A stretch of DNA of 64,000 nt. Origin: Patescibacteria group bacterium (GTDB lineage Bacteria > Patescibacteriota > Gracilibacteria > UBA1369 > 2-02-FULL-48-14). The notes below the pieces were generated by a model. The model did no database searches and was not told where the DNA came from. It saw nothing but the letters and a program-made list of their open reading frames with translations. Of this stretch, positions 46,654-56,839 are shown piece after piece; the first letter of the stretch is position 1; each line of letters starts with the position of its first letter. The stretch is taken from assembly GCA_018816805.1 (NCBI GenBank), contig JAHIVE010000009.1, positions 1 through 64,000 on the forward strand. The letters run 5' to 3'. Made by a program: the position numbers and the translations under genes.

Positions 46654-46977
46654 ATGCTCATTATGGATATTTTGATTGATTGGGAGGACGACGAGGAAAG
46701 TTCAATGCATGAACTTGGTTCGTTTCAAGATTTGGTTGATTGGATTAGTGAATTTAATAGAGTTTGGTCCGGGAAATTGAAATATATTTTGGAACAAACC
46801 AAGGAACCAAACGAATATCTTTTTTATGAGTATGATACAAAGAAAAAGGAATATAGTGTGGGAACAATAAAAAAGATTGGAGAGAAGGCACATGCGCTTT
46901 CTGCTGCGGTTCATGAGCTGGTTATAGGCGCTTTTGACAGGTATATGGGAGAATTCGGGGCTGAAAATGAATCTTAA
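46654..46977 (+). CDS. Hypothetical protein
   Basis: Intact 107-aa ORF. Confidence 0.5.
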   Translation: MLIMDILIDWEDDEESSMHELGSFQDLVDWISEFNRVWSGKLKYILEQTKEPNEYLFYEYDTKKKEYSVGTIKKIGEKAHALSAAVHELVIGAFDRYMGEFGAENES

Positions 46978-47033
46978 GTTTGACAATCTTTAAACTTAAC
47001 CCTATACTTCGCAAGTCTTAAATTAGGCTATTT

Positions 47034-47261
47034 ATGGCTATCTCAAAAAAAGGAAATTGTTACGTACTACCGAAAGACAAAGAGTCTTCAGAGGCTCGTG
47101 CTTCACGTTTTAAAAAACTATTTAATAGGTCAAGAATAAGTCAAATTACCAGAGATAATGAAACTTTGATTCCACCAAAGACAAAGCGTGAGATTAGAGA
47201 AGCTGCAATTGTGAGAGAAAAGTATAGAACTGAAAGAGAAAAGAATAGATTCTATCAGTAA
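47034..47261 (+). CDS. Small basic hypothetical protein
   Basis: 75-aa ORF immediately upstream of prmC (overlapping stop/start). Confidence 0.5.
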   Translation: MAISKKGNCYVLPKDKESSEARASRFKKLFNRSRISQITRDNETLIPPKTKREIREAAIVREKYRTEREKNRFYQ

Positions 47262-48094
47262 TGACAATTTCAAGCATATTATCCAAGGCCCAGAAGGCCG
47301 GTTTACGGTCCGAAATGGAGGTTTTTTTAGCAGATTTGCTGGGGAAAGATAGGACTTTTTTGATAGCTCACGGAGAAGAGGAGATACCGGTTTCGAAACT
47401 TTCTGCATTGCAATTGGCTTGGGTGAAGATTTTGGAGGGAACGCCGGTTGCTTATTTGATACATAAAAAGGAGTTTTATGGTTTGGAATTTTATGTGGAT
47501 GAGAGGGTTTTAGTTCCAAGACCTGAAACTGAAAGATTGGTTGATTTGGTGATTCAAAAGGCTGAAAAATTGAAGGAATTGGGCACAAAAGAGGTCAGGG
47601 TTTTAGAATTGGGAACAGGAAGTGGTGCTATTGCTGTTGCTGTAAAAAAAACTGATCAAAGTTTGATTGTTGCAGCTTCAGAAGTGAGTAAGGAGGCGCT
47701 TAAGGTGGCAAAAATAAATGCAAAGAAACTTGGAGTTGAAGTGCAGTTTATTGAGGCGGATTTACTAGATGGGATTGAAAAGGAAGCTCAAATATTAGTT
47801 GCCAATTTGCCTTATATTGGGACTGAAACTAATAATTTTGTATCTGAAAATGTGGAAAGTCATGAGCCTCATGTAGCTCTATTTGGTGGTTCGGATGGAC
47901 TACGGCTATATGCAAAACTTTTTGATCAGATTTCTGAAGGCGGATGGGATTTTTCTGGTATTTTTGGTGAATTGGGATTTTCTCAAGGAGAGCAGATGCT
48001 TGAATTGGCGGGGGAGAAATTACCGGAGTTTAAAGCCTCCCTTTTACAGGATTTGCAAGGTTTGGACAGGTATTTTGTTCTGGAAAGAAAGTGA
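47261..48094 (+). CDS. prmC: Release factor glutamine methyltransferase
   Basis: FYVDERVLVPRPETERLVD, LELGTGSGAIAVA, VANLPYIG (NPPY-like). Confidence 0.93.
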   Translation: MTISSILSKAQKAGLRSEMEVFLADLLGKDRTFLIAHGEEEIPVSKLSALQLAWVKILEGTPVAYLIHKKEFYGLEFYVDERVLVPRPETERLVDLVIQKAEKLKELGTKEVRVLELGTGSGAIAVAVKKTDQSLIVAASEVSKEALKVAKINAKKLGVEVQFIEADLLDGIEKEAQILVANLPYIGTETNNFVSENVESHEPHVALFGGSDGLRLYAKLFDQISEGGWDFSGIFGELGFSQGEQMLELAGEKLPEFKASLLQDLQGLDRYFVLERK

Positions 48095-48116
48095 AAAGAA
48101 TGCTAAAAATCATTAC

Positions 48117-49187
48117 ATGAAAGAAAAATTAACATGTCTTGCGGAGGAATTTGATTCACTAGAGAAGGAAATGGCTAATCCAGAGGTTATTGCTGATCAG
48201 GAGAAATATAAAAAACTGATTTCAAGGAGAAGGGAAATTGAGCGTGCGGTTGAGCTTTTCAGGGAATTACAGAAAAATGAAAAAGTTGTTTCAGATAGTG
48301 AAAATATGCTTGAAGAGGAGTCGGATGAGGAGCTGAGAGATATGGCAAAAGAAGAACTAAAATTGGCAAAAGAGAAAGTTGAAGAACTTACTGAAGAGTT
48401 GAAATTGGAATTGGTGCCTAAAGATCCTGATGATGCAAAAAATTGTATTATGGAAATTCGTGCGGGGACTGGAGGTGATGAGGCGAGTTTGTTTGCGGAG
48501 GAACTTGGGCGGATGTATTTGAAATATGCGTCTAATAATGATTTTCGGACTGAAATGATTAGTGAAAGTCCGGGAACACAGGGCATGAAGGAAATGATTT
48601 TTAAGATTGAAGGAGAGGGGGCATATGGACGAATGAAATATGAGAGTGGTGTGCATAGAGTGCAACGCATTCCGGAAACCGAATCAAAAGGAAGGGTTCA
48701 TACTTCTGCAGCTTCTGTTGTGGTTTTGCCGGAGGCTATAGAGCTTGATGTGGAAATTAGTGAAAATGACTTAAGAATTGATGTTTTCAGAGCTGGAGGG
48801 CATGGTGGACAAAGTGTTAATACTACTGATTCCGCGGTTAGAATTACGCATATGCCAACCGGTATTGTTGTTACTTGTCAGGATGAAAAGTCGCAACTTA
48901 AGAATAAAATTAAGGCAATGGGTGTTTTAAGGTCCAGAATTTATGCTGCGGAGCAAGAAAAGAGGCAAAAGGAGATGGGTGAGGCTAGGTTGGCTCAGAT
49001 TGGAAGTGGAGATAGATCAGATAAGATTCGGACCTATAATTTTCCACAAGATAGGGTGACGGATCACAGAATTAAGAAAAATTTCAGCAATTTGCCGGCT
49101 ATTATGGACGGTGCAATTGATGAAATAATTGATTCGTTAACTTTGGAAGATCAGACAAGGAAATTGACTTCTAAGGCTGAGGGTTAG
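48117..49187 (+). CDS. prfA: Peptide chain release factor 1
   Basis: GGHGGQSVNTTDSAVRITH, HRVQRIPETESKGRVHTSA; ATG 48117 preferred over extended ORF. Confidence 0.95.
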   Translation: MKEKLTCLAEEFDSLEKEMANPEVIADQEKYKKLISRRREIERAVELFRELQKNEKVVSDSENMLEEESDEELRDMAKEELKLAKEKVEELTEELKLELVPKDPDDAKNCIMEIRAGTGGDEASLFAEELGRMYLKYASNNDFRTEMISESPGTQGMKEMIFKIEGEGAYGRMKYESGVHRVQRIPETESKGRVHTSAASVVVLPEAIELDVEISENDLRIDVFRAGGHGGQSVNTTDSAVRITHMPTGIVVTCQDEKSQLKNKIKAMGVLRSRIYAAEQEKRQKEMGEARLAQIGSGDRSDKIRTYNFPQDRVTDHRIKKNFSNLPAIMDGAIDEIIDSLTLEDQTRKLTSKAEG

Positions 49188-49425
49188 GCAAGGGGATTGA
49201 CTCCATCTGTTGGCTGACAATGTCGCTCATTGTGTCCGGAAAGTTTTCCAGTAGGTCTTGGCCGTTTTGGAAAAGTACAATAATTCCCCAAATGGATACA
49301 AGCAAAATAACAACCATTGGGAGGGTTACAAGGACAAAATTAATTGTCCGGTGCGTTCTTGTTCTTTTAAGTTCTGTTTTCTTAAGCTCAACCAGTTCTT
49401 TAAGCAGATCATCTGTTAATGTCAT
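49171..49425 (-). CDS. Small single-TM hypothetical protein
   Basis: TINFVLVTLPMVVILLVSIWGIIVLF TM. Confidence 0.5.
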   Translation of the reverse strand: MTLTDDLLKELVELKKTELKRTRTHRTINFVLVTLPMVVILLVSIWGIIVLFQNGQDLLENFPDTMSDIVSQQMESIPLPNPQP

Positions 49426-51034
49426 GACGAAGGGAGGTTAGAATTTGTTTAAGGCTTGTTTTAGCATCCCACGGAGTAACGCTTATTTCAAGATTTGCAA
49501 TTGGTGAGTAGAGAAGGTGTCTTTTTTTCAGGTCCTGAGCTGCTGAATTTTTGTATTTTGGTGTGTTTTTCCTTTTTGCCAGTCCTTTGGAAATTTCTTT
49601 TTCATTGCCATGAAGGTAAATTACGGTGCCAATTTTTTGAATTTCATTGCGATTTTTACTTTTCTCCGCTGTGCCGCCTCCTGTTGCGAGTACGAACGGA
49701 GTTTTGGAATTTAGAATTTCAAATAGGGCTTTTGATTCAAGTTTTCTGAATTCTTCCCAGGTGATTTTTTCTTTTTGGATGAGTGAAATTGCCTTGTGTT
49801 TTTTTTCTAGAATTTCGTCCAAGTCTTTGAATGGAAGGTTTGTTTTTTTTGCTAAAAGTTTGCCAAGGGTGGTTTTCCCGGTGCCTCTTGAGCCAATCAG
49901 AATAATGCTTTGCAGATTTGCCAGGGTTTGAAAGAAATTTGGGAAACTTTTGCTAACTGTATTGGGATTATTAATTTTGGCGCCAAGAATTGCAAAATTC
50001 ATTGCTATTCTGTGGTCATTTTCTGGGTCGACTTTAGTTTTTTTTGGCTTTGAGGGGAAAATTGTCAGTTCGGATTTGTTTATTTCCACTTTTACACCCA
50101 TTTTTTTGAGATTTTTTGCAACTAAGGCGAGTCGGTCAGATTCTTTGAATTTGAGGTGATGAATGCCGGTAAATTCTGTCTTTGATGGGAGAAATGGGGC
50201 AATCATCATTAAGGATAGGACTCCGTCCGGGAAATTTTCTCCGTTAATGTTATTGAAACTTTTATTAAGTTTTGGAGGGGGGATAAATATTAATTTGTCT
50301 TTTTTTTGCATGGTTTTGGCGCCAATTTTTTTGCATTCCTTGATTACTTGCATGTCTGCTTGCTTTGAAGAGAGACTAAGGTCTGCAATTTCTATTGTTT
50401 TGCCGCTTATCATGGCGAATGCTATGAAAGGTGCAAGGGAAGATGCATCAGGTTCAATTTTGTAGATTGAAGGCTGTTTTTTGAATTCATTGAGCATGTT
50501 TTTTGTGAGCTCTGCGTAGGGTTGAGAGATTGTTTTTTGGATGCAAAATAATTTTTGCTTTGTGAGATGATGGAAAATGATTGCGGCTGAAATGAATTGG
50601 CTGGAATTGGGGTCTTGGATTTCAATTGGACCGAGTTTTTTATTGTTTTTTGTGATTGTGAATGAGTCATTTATATTTACACCGGCTTTGTTCAGCGCTT
50701 TTATGAGCTGAGAATGAGGTCTTTCCAAGAGTCTTTTTGAACCTGTTATTTTTGCGGAGATTTTCATTGCGCTGGCTGCTGCCAGAAAAAGTCTTAAACC
50801 GGTAGCGTTGTCACCAAAATCTATTACTTTTTTTGGGGAGTGCCATTTGCCGCCACTTACAAAAAATTCGTCATTTTTTTTGTTAATTTTTACGCCGACC
50901 GCTTTTAAGGCATTTATTAGATTTTTGGTGTCGTCACATTCAAGTAAATTTTTAATGCGTAGGGTTTTATTTTGAAAACTTGCAAAAAGAAGGGCTCTGA
51001 TAGAAATTGATTTTGAACCTGGCAGATGGATCAT
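49409..51034 (-). CDS. aroA-aroK: Fused EPSP synthase (AroA) - shikimate kinase (AroK)
   Basis: N-terminal PGSKSISIRALL, HHLKFKESDRLA; C-terminal ILIGSRGTGKTTLGKLLAKK, FKDLDE, LATGGGT; single uninterrupted ORF. Confidence 0.9.
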   Translation of the reverse strand: MIHLPGSKSISIRALLFASFQNKTLRIKNLLECDDTKNLINALKAVGVKINKKNDEFFVSGGKWHSPKKVIDFGDNATGLRLFLAAASAMKISAKITGSKRLLERPHSQLIKALNKAGVNINDSFTITKNNKKLGPIEIQDPNSSQFISAAIIFHHLTKQKLFCIQKTISQPYAELTKNMLNEFKKQPSIYKIEPDASSLAPFIAFAMISGKTIEIADLSLSSKQADMQVIKECKKIGAKTMQKKDKLIFIPPPKLNKSFNNINGENFPDGVLSLMMIAPFLPSKTEFTGIHHLKFKESDRLALVAKNLKKMGVKVEINKSELTIFPSKPKKTKVDPENDHRIAMNFAILGAKINNPNTVSKSFPNFFQTLANLQSIILIGSRGTGKTTLGKLLAKKTNLPFKDLDEILEKKHKAISLIQKEKITWEEFRKLESKALFEILNSKTPFVLATGGGTAEKSKNRNEIQKIGTVIYLHGNEKEISKGLAKRKNTPKYKNSAAQDLKKRHLLYSPIANLEISVTPWDAKTSLKQILTSLRHDINR

Positions 51035-51981
51035 TTTAGAAAATTTTTATCTCTGAAGGTTTTTGCTTTTCCAATTTCCGGTAATATTACTACGTCTATT
51101 GAGTCGCCTTTTCTTTTTTTGTCGCTTTTGAAATATTTTTTTAGACTTGTGTGAGTGTGTTTGCTTGCAGTGGGTAAACCGTAAAGTTTTAAGAGAGAAA
51201 TTGTTCGACTTTTTGTTTCTTCGCTCGTTTTTGAATATTCGTTCATTAAAATCATTCCCATTGCAATAGCGTGGCCGTGAGGAATGTGGTAATTTTCTTT
51301 GCTTTCAATTGCGTGGCCAAAAGTGTGACCAAAATTTAAGAGTTTTCGTTTATTTTTTTCTTTGAGGTCGTCAGATACAATTTGATTTTTCAGTTTGATG
51401 GCCCATAGAATCATTTGTTCTAATGTTTTTACGTCTCGTTTCATAATATTTTCTGAATTTTGTTCTAAAAATTTCACAAATTTTTTGTCTAAAATTAATG
51501 CAATTTTAATGATTTCCGCCATCCCGCTTTGAAAGTCTGAAAGGGGGAGGGTTTTTAACAACTCAATATCAATAAGGACTGTTTCCGGTAGATGAAATGA
51601 CCCTAAAATGTTTTTGAAATTATCAAAATTAGCTGAAGTTTTTCCGCCAATTGAGCTGTCGGCCATTGCAAGTAAGGTACTGGGCACGCAAATCCAGGGG
51701 ATTCCGCGCATATAAATGCTTGCCAAAAAGCCCACTAAATCAGATGTATTGCCTCCTCCAATTGCCACCAAAACGCTGTGGCGGTCAAGTTTGCGTTCCT
51801 GAAGTTCTTTTGTAAGCCAGATTATGCTTTTTAGGTCTTTATTTTGTTCACTTGCTTTATAGGGAATTGCATTTTTTAGTTTAAAATCTAAGTTTGCGTC
51901 CACAATAATTGCGTGGCGCCTATCTTTGATTAGGTTTTTTAGATTTTTGAGGTTTGCTTTTGCAATTTTCACATTTTGCAT
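51031..51981 (-). CDS. aroB: 3-dehydroquinate synthase
   Basis: VAIGGGNTSDLVGFLASIYMRGIPWICVPSTLLAMADSSIGGKT. Confidence 0.95.
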   Translation of the reverse strand: MQNVKIAKANLKNLKNLIKDRRHAIIVDANLDFKLKNAIPYKASEQNKDLKSIIWLTKELQERKLDRHSVLVAIGGGNTSDLVGFLASIYMRGIPWICVPSTLLAMADSSIGGKTSANFDNFKNILGSFHLPETVLIDIELLKTLPLSDFQSGMAEIIKIALILDKKFVKFLEQNSENIMKRDVKTLEQMILWAIKLKNQIVSDDLKEKNKRKLLNFGHTFGHAIESKENYHIPHGHAIAMGMILMNEYSKTSEETKSRTISLLKLYGLPTASKHTHTSLKKYFKSDKKRKGDSIDVVILPEIGKAKTFRDKNFLK

Positions 51982-52685
51982 ACTTTCTCCATTAGAGTTT
52001 CAAACATGTCGAATGAAAGGGCTTGGGCGCTGTCACAGAGTGCTTTTTCAGGGTCTGGGTGCACTTCTATCAAAAGTCCGTCCGCTCCGGCTGCGAGTGC
52101 GCCAAGTGCCATTGGAATAACGTAGTCACGGTTACCTGCTGCGTGGCTGGGGTCCACAATTAATGGATAATCTGATTTGGATTTAATTGCCGGGATTGAA
52201 CCAATATTTAAGGAAAAACGAGTGTCGTCTTGGAAAGTCCTGGCACCGCGTTCGCAGAGAAAAATATTTTTGTTGCCTTCGTTTTCAATGTATCTGGCCG
52301 CTTGCAGAAATTCATCCAAAGTGGCGCTCATTCCGCGTTTTAGTAGGACGGGTTTTTGTTGGCGGCCTAGTTCTTTTAAAAATGAGCTAGAGTGCATGTT
52401 TCTGGATCCAACTTGAAGAATGTCCGCGTAGCGGCTTACTAATTCAATGTCACGAACGTCCATGACTTCAGTTATAACTTGTAAATTGTGACGGTCCGCG
52501 GTGGCGCGGAGAAGGATTAGTCCTTCTTCACCTAGTCCTTGAAAGTCATCCGGGTTTGTGCGGGGCTTAAATGCGCCGCCGCGAAGAATCTTCACGCCCA
52601 TTTTTGCCATAAATTCAGCGCTTTTTTCAATTTGCTCGCGGTTTTCCACGGCGCAAGGTCCGGCCATGATTGTAATTGAGCTCAT
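51969..52685 (-). CDS. 3-deoxy-7-phosphoheptulonate (DAHP) synthase, KDO8P-synthase-like class
   Basis: IMAGPCAVENREQ, LRGGAFKPRTNPDDFQGLG, VDPSHAAGNRDYV. Confidence 0.93.
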   Translation of the reverse strand: MSSITIMAGPCAVENREQIEKSAEFMAKMGVKILRGGAFKPRTNPDDFQGLGEEGLILLRATADRHNLQVITEVMDVRDIELVSRYADILQVGSRNMHSSSFLKELGRQQKPVLLKRGMSATLDEFLQAARYIENEGNKNIFLCERGARTFQDDTRFSLNIGSIPAIKSKSDYPLIVDPSHAAGNRDYVIPMALGALAAGADGLLIEVHPDPEKALCDSAQALSFDMFETLMEKVCKM

Positions 52686-52723
52686 GTTTCTCTATTATTG
52701 CTGCGGAATTTTACCACAATTTT

Positions 52724-53488
52724 ATGTGGGTCGATACCCATTGTCATCCCTTCATGAAGCCCTTTAAGGGCGATACGGACGTTGCAATTGAACGCGCCAA
52801 AAAAGCGGGTGTAGAAAAAATGTTTGCAGTTGGATTTAACAAGGATGCGAATAGAAGAGCTTTTGAACTTTCGCAAAAATACGATTTTGTTTATGCGATT
52901 TTGGGGATTCACCCTTGTGACTGTAAGGATTTGGATGATTCGGAATTAAAATGGATCCGTGAAAAAGTGAAAGAAGGAAAGGTGGTTGGGATAGGGGAGA
53001 CAGGTTTGGATTATCACCATATGAGTTTTTCAAAGGAAATTCAGGAAGAGGTTTTTAGGAAGCAAATTCGACTGGCAAAGGAGCTTAATTTGCCCGTTGT
53101 GGTGCATTCAAGGGATAGTGCGGAGGATTCTTTGAAAATTTTGGAGGATGAGGGTGCGGAGAAGGTGGTTTTTCATTCTTTCACTTATGACTTGGATTTT
53201 GCCAAGAAAATTTGCGAAAAGGGTTATTTTGCGGCTTTTAACGGGGTTGTGACTTATCCAAAGGCAACAGAAGTTCATGAGGCTGCAAAAATTGTGCCAA
53301 TTGATTTGCTACTTTTAGAAACGGATTGTCCTTATTTGCCACCGCAAAGCAAAAGAGGGAACCGAAACGAGCCGGCGTTTTTACCGGAAATAGGACGAAG
53401 GGTGGCGGAATTACGAAATTTGAGTGAAGATGAAATAGCGGAGAAAACGACCGAAAATGCTTTAAGATTCTTCGGTGTTTTCAGCTAG
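52724..53488 (+). CDS. tatD: TatD family hydrolase
   Basis: MWVDTHCHPF, GETGLDYH, LLLETDCPYLPPQ. Confidence 0.93.
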   Translation: MWVDTHCHPFMKPFKGDTDVAIERAKKAGVEKMFAVGFNKDANRRAFELSQKYDFVYAILGIHPCDCKDLDDSELKWIREKVKEGKVVGIGETGLDYHHMSFSKEIQEEVFRKQIRLAKELNLPVVVHSRDSAEDSLKILEDEGAEKVVFHSFTYDLDFAKKICEKGYFAAFNGVVTYPKATEVHEAAKIVPIDLLLLETDCPYLPPQSKRGNRNEPAFLPEIGRRVAELRNLSEDEIAEKTTENALRFFGVFS

Positions 53489-55399
53489 TTCAATATGCAT
53501 AGCTTCTCTGCAAGCGTCATCATACTGTTTTCTGGCTTGTGCTCTTGAATTTCTTAAAAAGGCATAAATTCTTCGAGCAATTGCGCGAACACGATCACTT
53601 TTATGTCCTCTATAAATTATTTCCGCGAGTTCGGTGTCTTTATTCATTTTATAATACCAGTCGTTTATTGGTGATTGCCTTGATTTTAAGGCTTGGAATT
53701 CTTCACGGATAATAACTTGAACTTCAACTCTAATTCCTTCTTTAGTTTTTCCATACAATTTTATTACCTTAAGACCATTTGATTTTTTATTGCCTTTGTT
53801 ATGATTGAGTTTGTTAATAATGGTCATTTCTCCGTCTTTCAAATCACTTCTATCCAACTCTTCTCCTTTTTTTCTTGCTTTTTCATATTGGGCATAGTTA
53901 AGTCCTAATGAAACTCCGAATTGACGTGTGAAAGCCATTAAATATTCAACTGTTTCAGGGTTTTCAAGATCTGCTTTTGTAATATCCCATACAACCACTC
54001 TTCCCCTAATTACGTCGGGTAATTCTTCAATATCATAAGAAGGATTGAGCAATAATTTTTTTACAATTGATGACTCTTCTTTTCTGTCAAAATCTTCAAA
54101 ATAAACTCTTTGAGATCCAAATTTTGGGAAACTTCTAATTGGTTTTGCAGTCCTAAGCAAATATGATGCCGAAACATCTTCATCAATCGGGTTTGGTCCT
54201 ACAATATTTCCTTTTAAATCTTCATATAGTTTGCATTCTGTAAATGTTTCATCAACAAAGAAATTTTGAGTTGCTTTTTGGGACATTTCATTTTTTATTT
54301 TCAGTGCTGCTCTAAAAATGGGGTGTCTATTTACTGCAAAAAATAAATAATTCAAATATGCAACAGTTTGTGCTTCGTTTTGATTTTGTTTATTTCCATC
54401 ACCGTTGTGGTTTATAACAAAATCCAAAAGTTGAAACAGATTCATGCTTTTGAGTGAGATATTCGGATCAATTAATATTCTTTCTCCGTCAATTCCTTTG
54501 CTTCTTTGTGCATCAATGAGTGACTTTGCTATTTCCACATATAATTTCCATGCTTGTTCTCTACTTTCTTCTAAATATTCTTTTATATTTTCTATCTTTT
54601 CTTCAGTCAATTCTTCTTTTGAAATCAATCCTAGTTCAACCATTAGTTCAATTTCCGCTTTTTCCGGGTCTAAATTTAAAGATCCAACTTTTTTTACAGC
54701 ACGACGAACATCACGAGTGCTAATCCCATATCTTTCTTCTTTGGATCCGACTTTCAAAATATCTTTTCTCAATATTGGATATCTGTCCGCTCTTAATAAT
54801 TGAGTTCCTAAACTATGTACAAGTGCGTTTCTAACAGTATGTACAGCCTTTTCAATCTCTTCATCTGAAAATGCTTGCTCATCTTCAATAATATGACTGC
54901 ACATTGTTTCAATAATATTTCCAGCTAACTTTTCCATTGTTCGGATTATTCTAGCTTTATCAGGATGCTTTGGTGTTAGGGGTAATACGTTTCTATCTGT
55001 TGTGATGGGATTATTTGTTCCAACAATACCCATAGTTGTGAGTGGCGAAGGTTCAGGTATTTCTTCTTGATTCAATAAATAAGCTTTGTAAATAGGATTG
55101 CCGTCACAATCATCTGGCAATTCCATTTCCGCTTTTTTTCCTTCTTCACTATCAATTTCTAGGCGTAAACATGTTAATAGAACTTTTCTTACATCTGAAA
55201 TCACTCCGGCAACATGATGCCTTTCTAACTCATCCAATCCATCAAGTGCCAGTTGATATATTCTTTTGTCAATTGGCAACTCTCCAACTTTTGAGTTTGC
55301 AAAATGTTGAATCAGTACACGAGAGAGAGTGTTTTTATCAATTCCGCTAGCTTCCATAAGAAAAGAATAGGGATGATTGTAACTCAAAATTAGCCGCAA
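53462..55399 (-). CDS. Large protein with RelA/SpoT synthetase-like C-terminal region
   Basis: ELPDVIRGRVVV and GIRVEVQVIIREEFQ...AEIIYRGH resemble Rel D..G.R and VEIQIRT..AE..H motifs. Confidence 0.45.
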   Translation of the reverse strand: MRLILSYNHPYSFLMEASGIDKNTLSRVLIQHFANSKVGELPIDKRIYQLALDGLDELERHHVAGVISDVRKVLLTCLRLEIDSEEGKKAEMELPDDCDGNPIYKAYLLNQEEIPEPSPLTTMGIVGTNNPITTDRNVLPLTPKHPDKARIIRTMEKLAGNIIETMCSHIIEDEQAFSDEEIEKAVHTVRNALVHSLGTQLLRADRYPILRKDILKVGSKEERYGISTRDVRRAVKKVGSLNLDPEKAEIELMVELGLISKEELTEEKIENIKEYLEESREQAWKLYVEIAKSLIDAQRSKGIDGERILIDPNISLKSMNLFQLLDFVINHNGDGNKQNQNEAQTVAYLNYLFFAVNRHPIFRAALKIKNEMSQKATQNFFVDETFTECKLYEDLKGNIVGPNPIDEDVSASYLLRTAKPIRSFPKFGSQRVYFEDFDRKEESSIVKKLLLNPSYDIEELPDVIRGRVVVWDITKADLENPETVEYLMAFTRQFGVSLGLNYAQYEKARKKGEELDRSDLKDGEMTIINKLNHNKGNKKSNGLKVIKLYGKTKEGIRVEVQVIIREEFQALKSRQSPINDWYYKMNKDTELAEIIYRGHKSDRVRAIARRIYAFLRNSRAQARKQYDDACREAMHIELAENTEES

Positions 55400-55400
55400 G

Positions 55401-56702
55401 TCAACTGCTTATTATTTGATTGAGTAATTTTTCTTCTTTTACATTTTGAAGTTTAAGTTTTTCTACCGCTTTTGCCCGTTCTTTTTGCCTAAATGCAGGG
55501 CGAATTTCACCTGTTAAACCAATTTCACCAAATGCAACTAAATTTTCCGGTAACGGCTTTTTCTGGAAGCTTGATGAAAGGGCCATGCAAACCGCTAAAT
55601 CTGCTCCAGGATCTTGTAATCTAAGGCCTCCAACTACATTCAAATAGACATCTTGATCTGAAAAATTCAGATTTGTATGTTTTTGAAGAACGGCAATTAA
55701 AAGTTCTAAGCGGTTTCTATCAAAACCGGATGCGGTTCTTTTGGGGTAACCAAATGGTGTTCTGTTGACCAAGGCTTGTACTTCCATAAGCAGCGGACGA
55801 TTGCCGTTGATTGTCATTGTAAGGCAGGTGCCAAAACTGTTTTTTGGTCTTTCGGAAAGTACTAATTCAGACGGATTTGAGACTTCCATCATTCCTTCCT
55901 CCTTCATTTCAAAAAGTCCAACCTCTGAGACCGGTCCAAAGCGGTTTTTTACAGCACGGAGTGACCTGATTGAATGGTCTCTTTCACCCTCGATTAATAA
56001 AACGGTGTCAACCAGGTGTTCCAGAACTTTTGGTCCGGCAATGTTGCCGTCTTTGTTGACGTGGCCAATCAAGAGTGTTGCAATTTTGTTGGTTTTTATG
56101 TGGTTCATTATGGCTTCCGTCACGTAGCGAACTTGGCTTAAACTACCTGCGGAGCCGGGAATTTCTGTGGATGCCATAACTTGAACGGAATCCAGCACTA
56201 AAAATTCCGGTTTTTCAGATTCTAACGTGAGGAGAATGTTTTCAAGGTTTGTTTCGTAGAGAAGTGCAATGTTTTCATTTTTAAGGCTTAGGCGTTTTGC
56301 GCGGGATGAGACTTGAGAAATGGACTCTTCACCGGTGATGTAAAGAACTTTTTCTTTTTGGGCGGCCATGCGGTCCACAATTTGCAGAGTGAGGGTGGAT
56401 TTGCCAATTCCCGGTTCACCGGAAAGTAAAATAAGGCTGCCTTCCACAATTCCGCCGCCGGTTACAGTGTCGAATTCGCTGATTAGGGTTTGGACGCGTG
56501 GTGCGCTTTCTTCAATATTTGATATTTTTTGCGGCGAAAGTGCCGTTCGAGCTCTGACAACACCCTTTGTGATGTCATTTTTCCCGACGTTAATTACATC
56601 TTCGTTAAATGAATTCCACTGACTACACTCTGGGCATTTCCCTTGCCATTTTGTGCTTTGGAAACTGCAATTCGCGCAGATGTAAACTGTTTTTAGCTTC
56701 AT
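55401..56702 (-). CDS. radA: DNA repair protein RadA
   Basis: CANCSFQSTKWQGKCPECSQWNS zinc finger, LLSGEPGIGKSTL, KNRFG. Confidence 0.96.
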   Translation of the reverse strand: MKLKTVYICANCSFQSTKWQGKCPECSQWNSFNEDVINVGKNDITKGVVRARTALSPQKISNIEESAPRVQTLISEFDTVTGGGIVEGSLILLSGEPGIGKSTLTLQIVDRMAAQKEKVLYITGEESISQVSSRAKRLSLKNENIALLYETNLENILLTLESEKPEFLVLDSVQVMASTEIPGSAGSLSQVRYVTEAIMNHIKTNKIATLLIGHVNKDGNIAGPKVLEHLVDTVLLIEGERDHSIRSLRAVKNRFGPVSEVGLFEMKEEGMMEVSNPSELVLSERPKNSFGTCLTMTINGNRPLLMEVQALVNRTPFGYPKRTASGFDRNRLELLIAVLQKHTNLNFSDQDVYLNVVGGLRLQDPGADLAVCMALSSSFQKKPLPENLVAFGEIGLTGEIRPAFRQKERAKAVEKLKLQNVKEEKLLNQIISS

Positions 56703-56763
56703 TAAGCTTAGTTTACCAGAAACTAGTATTGCGAGCTAAATTTCATTTTGATAGGATGCGACC

Positions 56764-56838
56764 GGATCGGTAGCTCAGGGGTAGAGCAGTTGGCTCTTAA
56801 CCAATTGGCCGTGGGTTCGAATCCCACCCGATCCACCA
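56764..56838 (+). tRNA. tRNA-Lys(CTT), CCA encoded
   Basis: Acceptor GGATCGG/CCGATCC, loop CTCTTAA, GGTTCGAATCC T-arm, ACCA end. Confidence 0.93.
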
Positions 56839-56839
56839 T

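Noticed and set aside
47261-49187. UGA recoding (as in some candidate phyla)
   Set aside because: TGA serves as ordinary stop in well-delimited genes (for example prmC end at 48092-48094 and the CDS ending at 58205).
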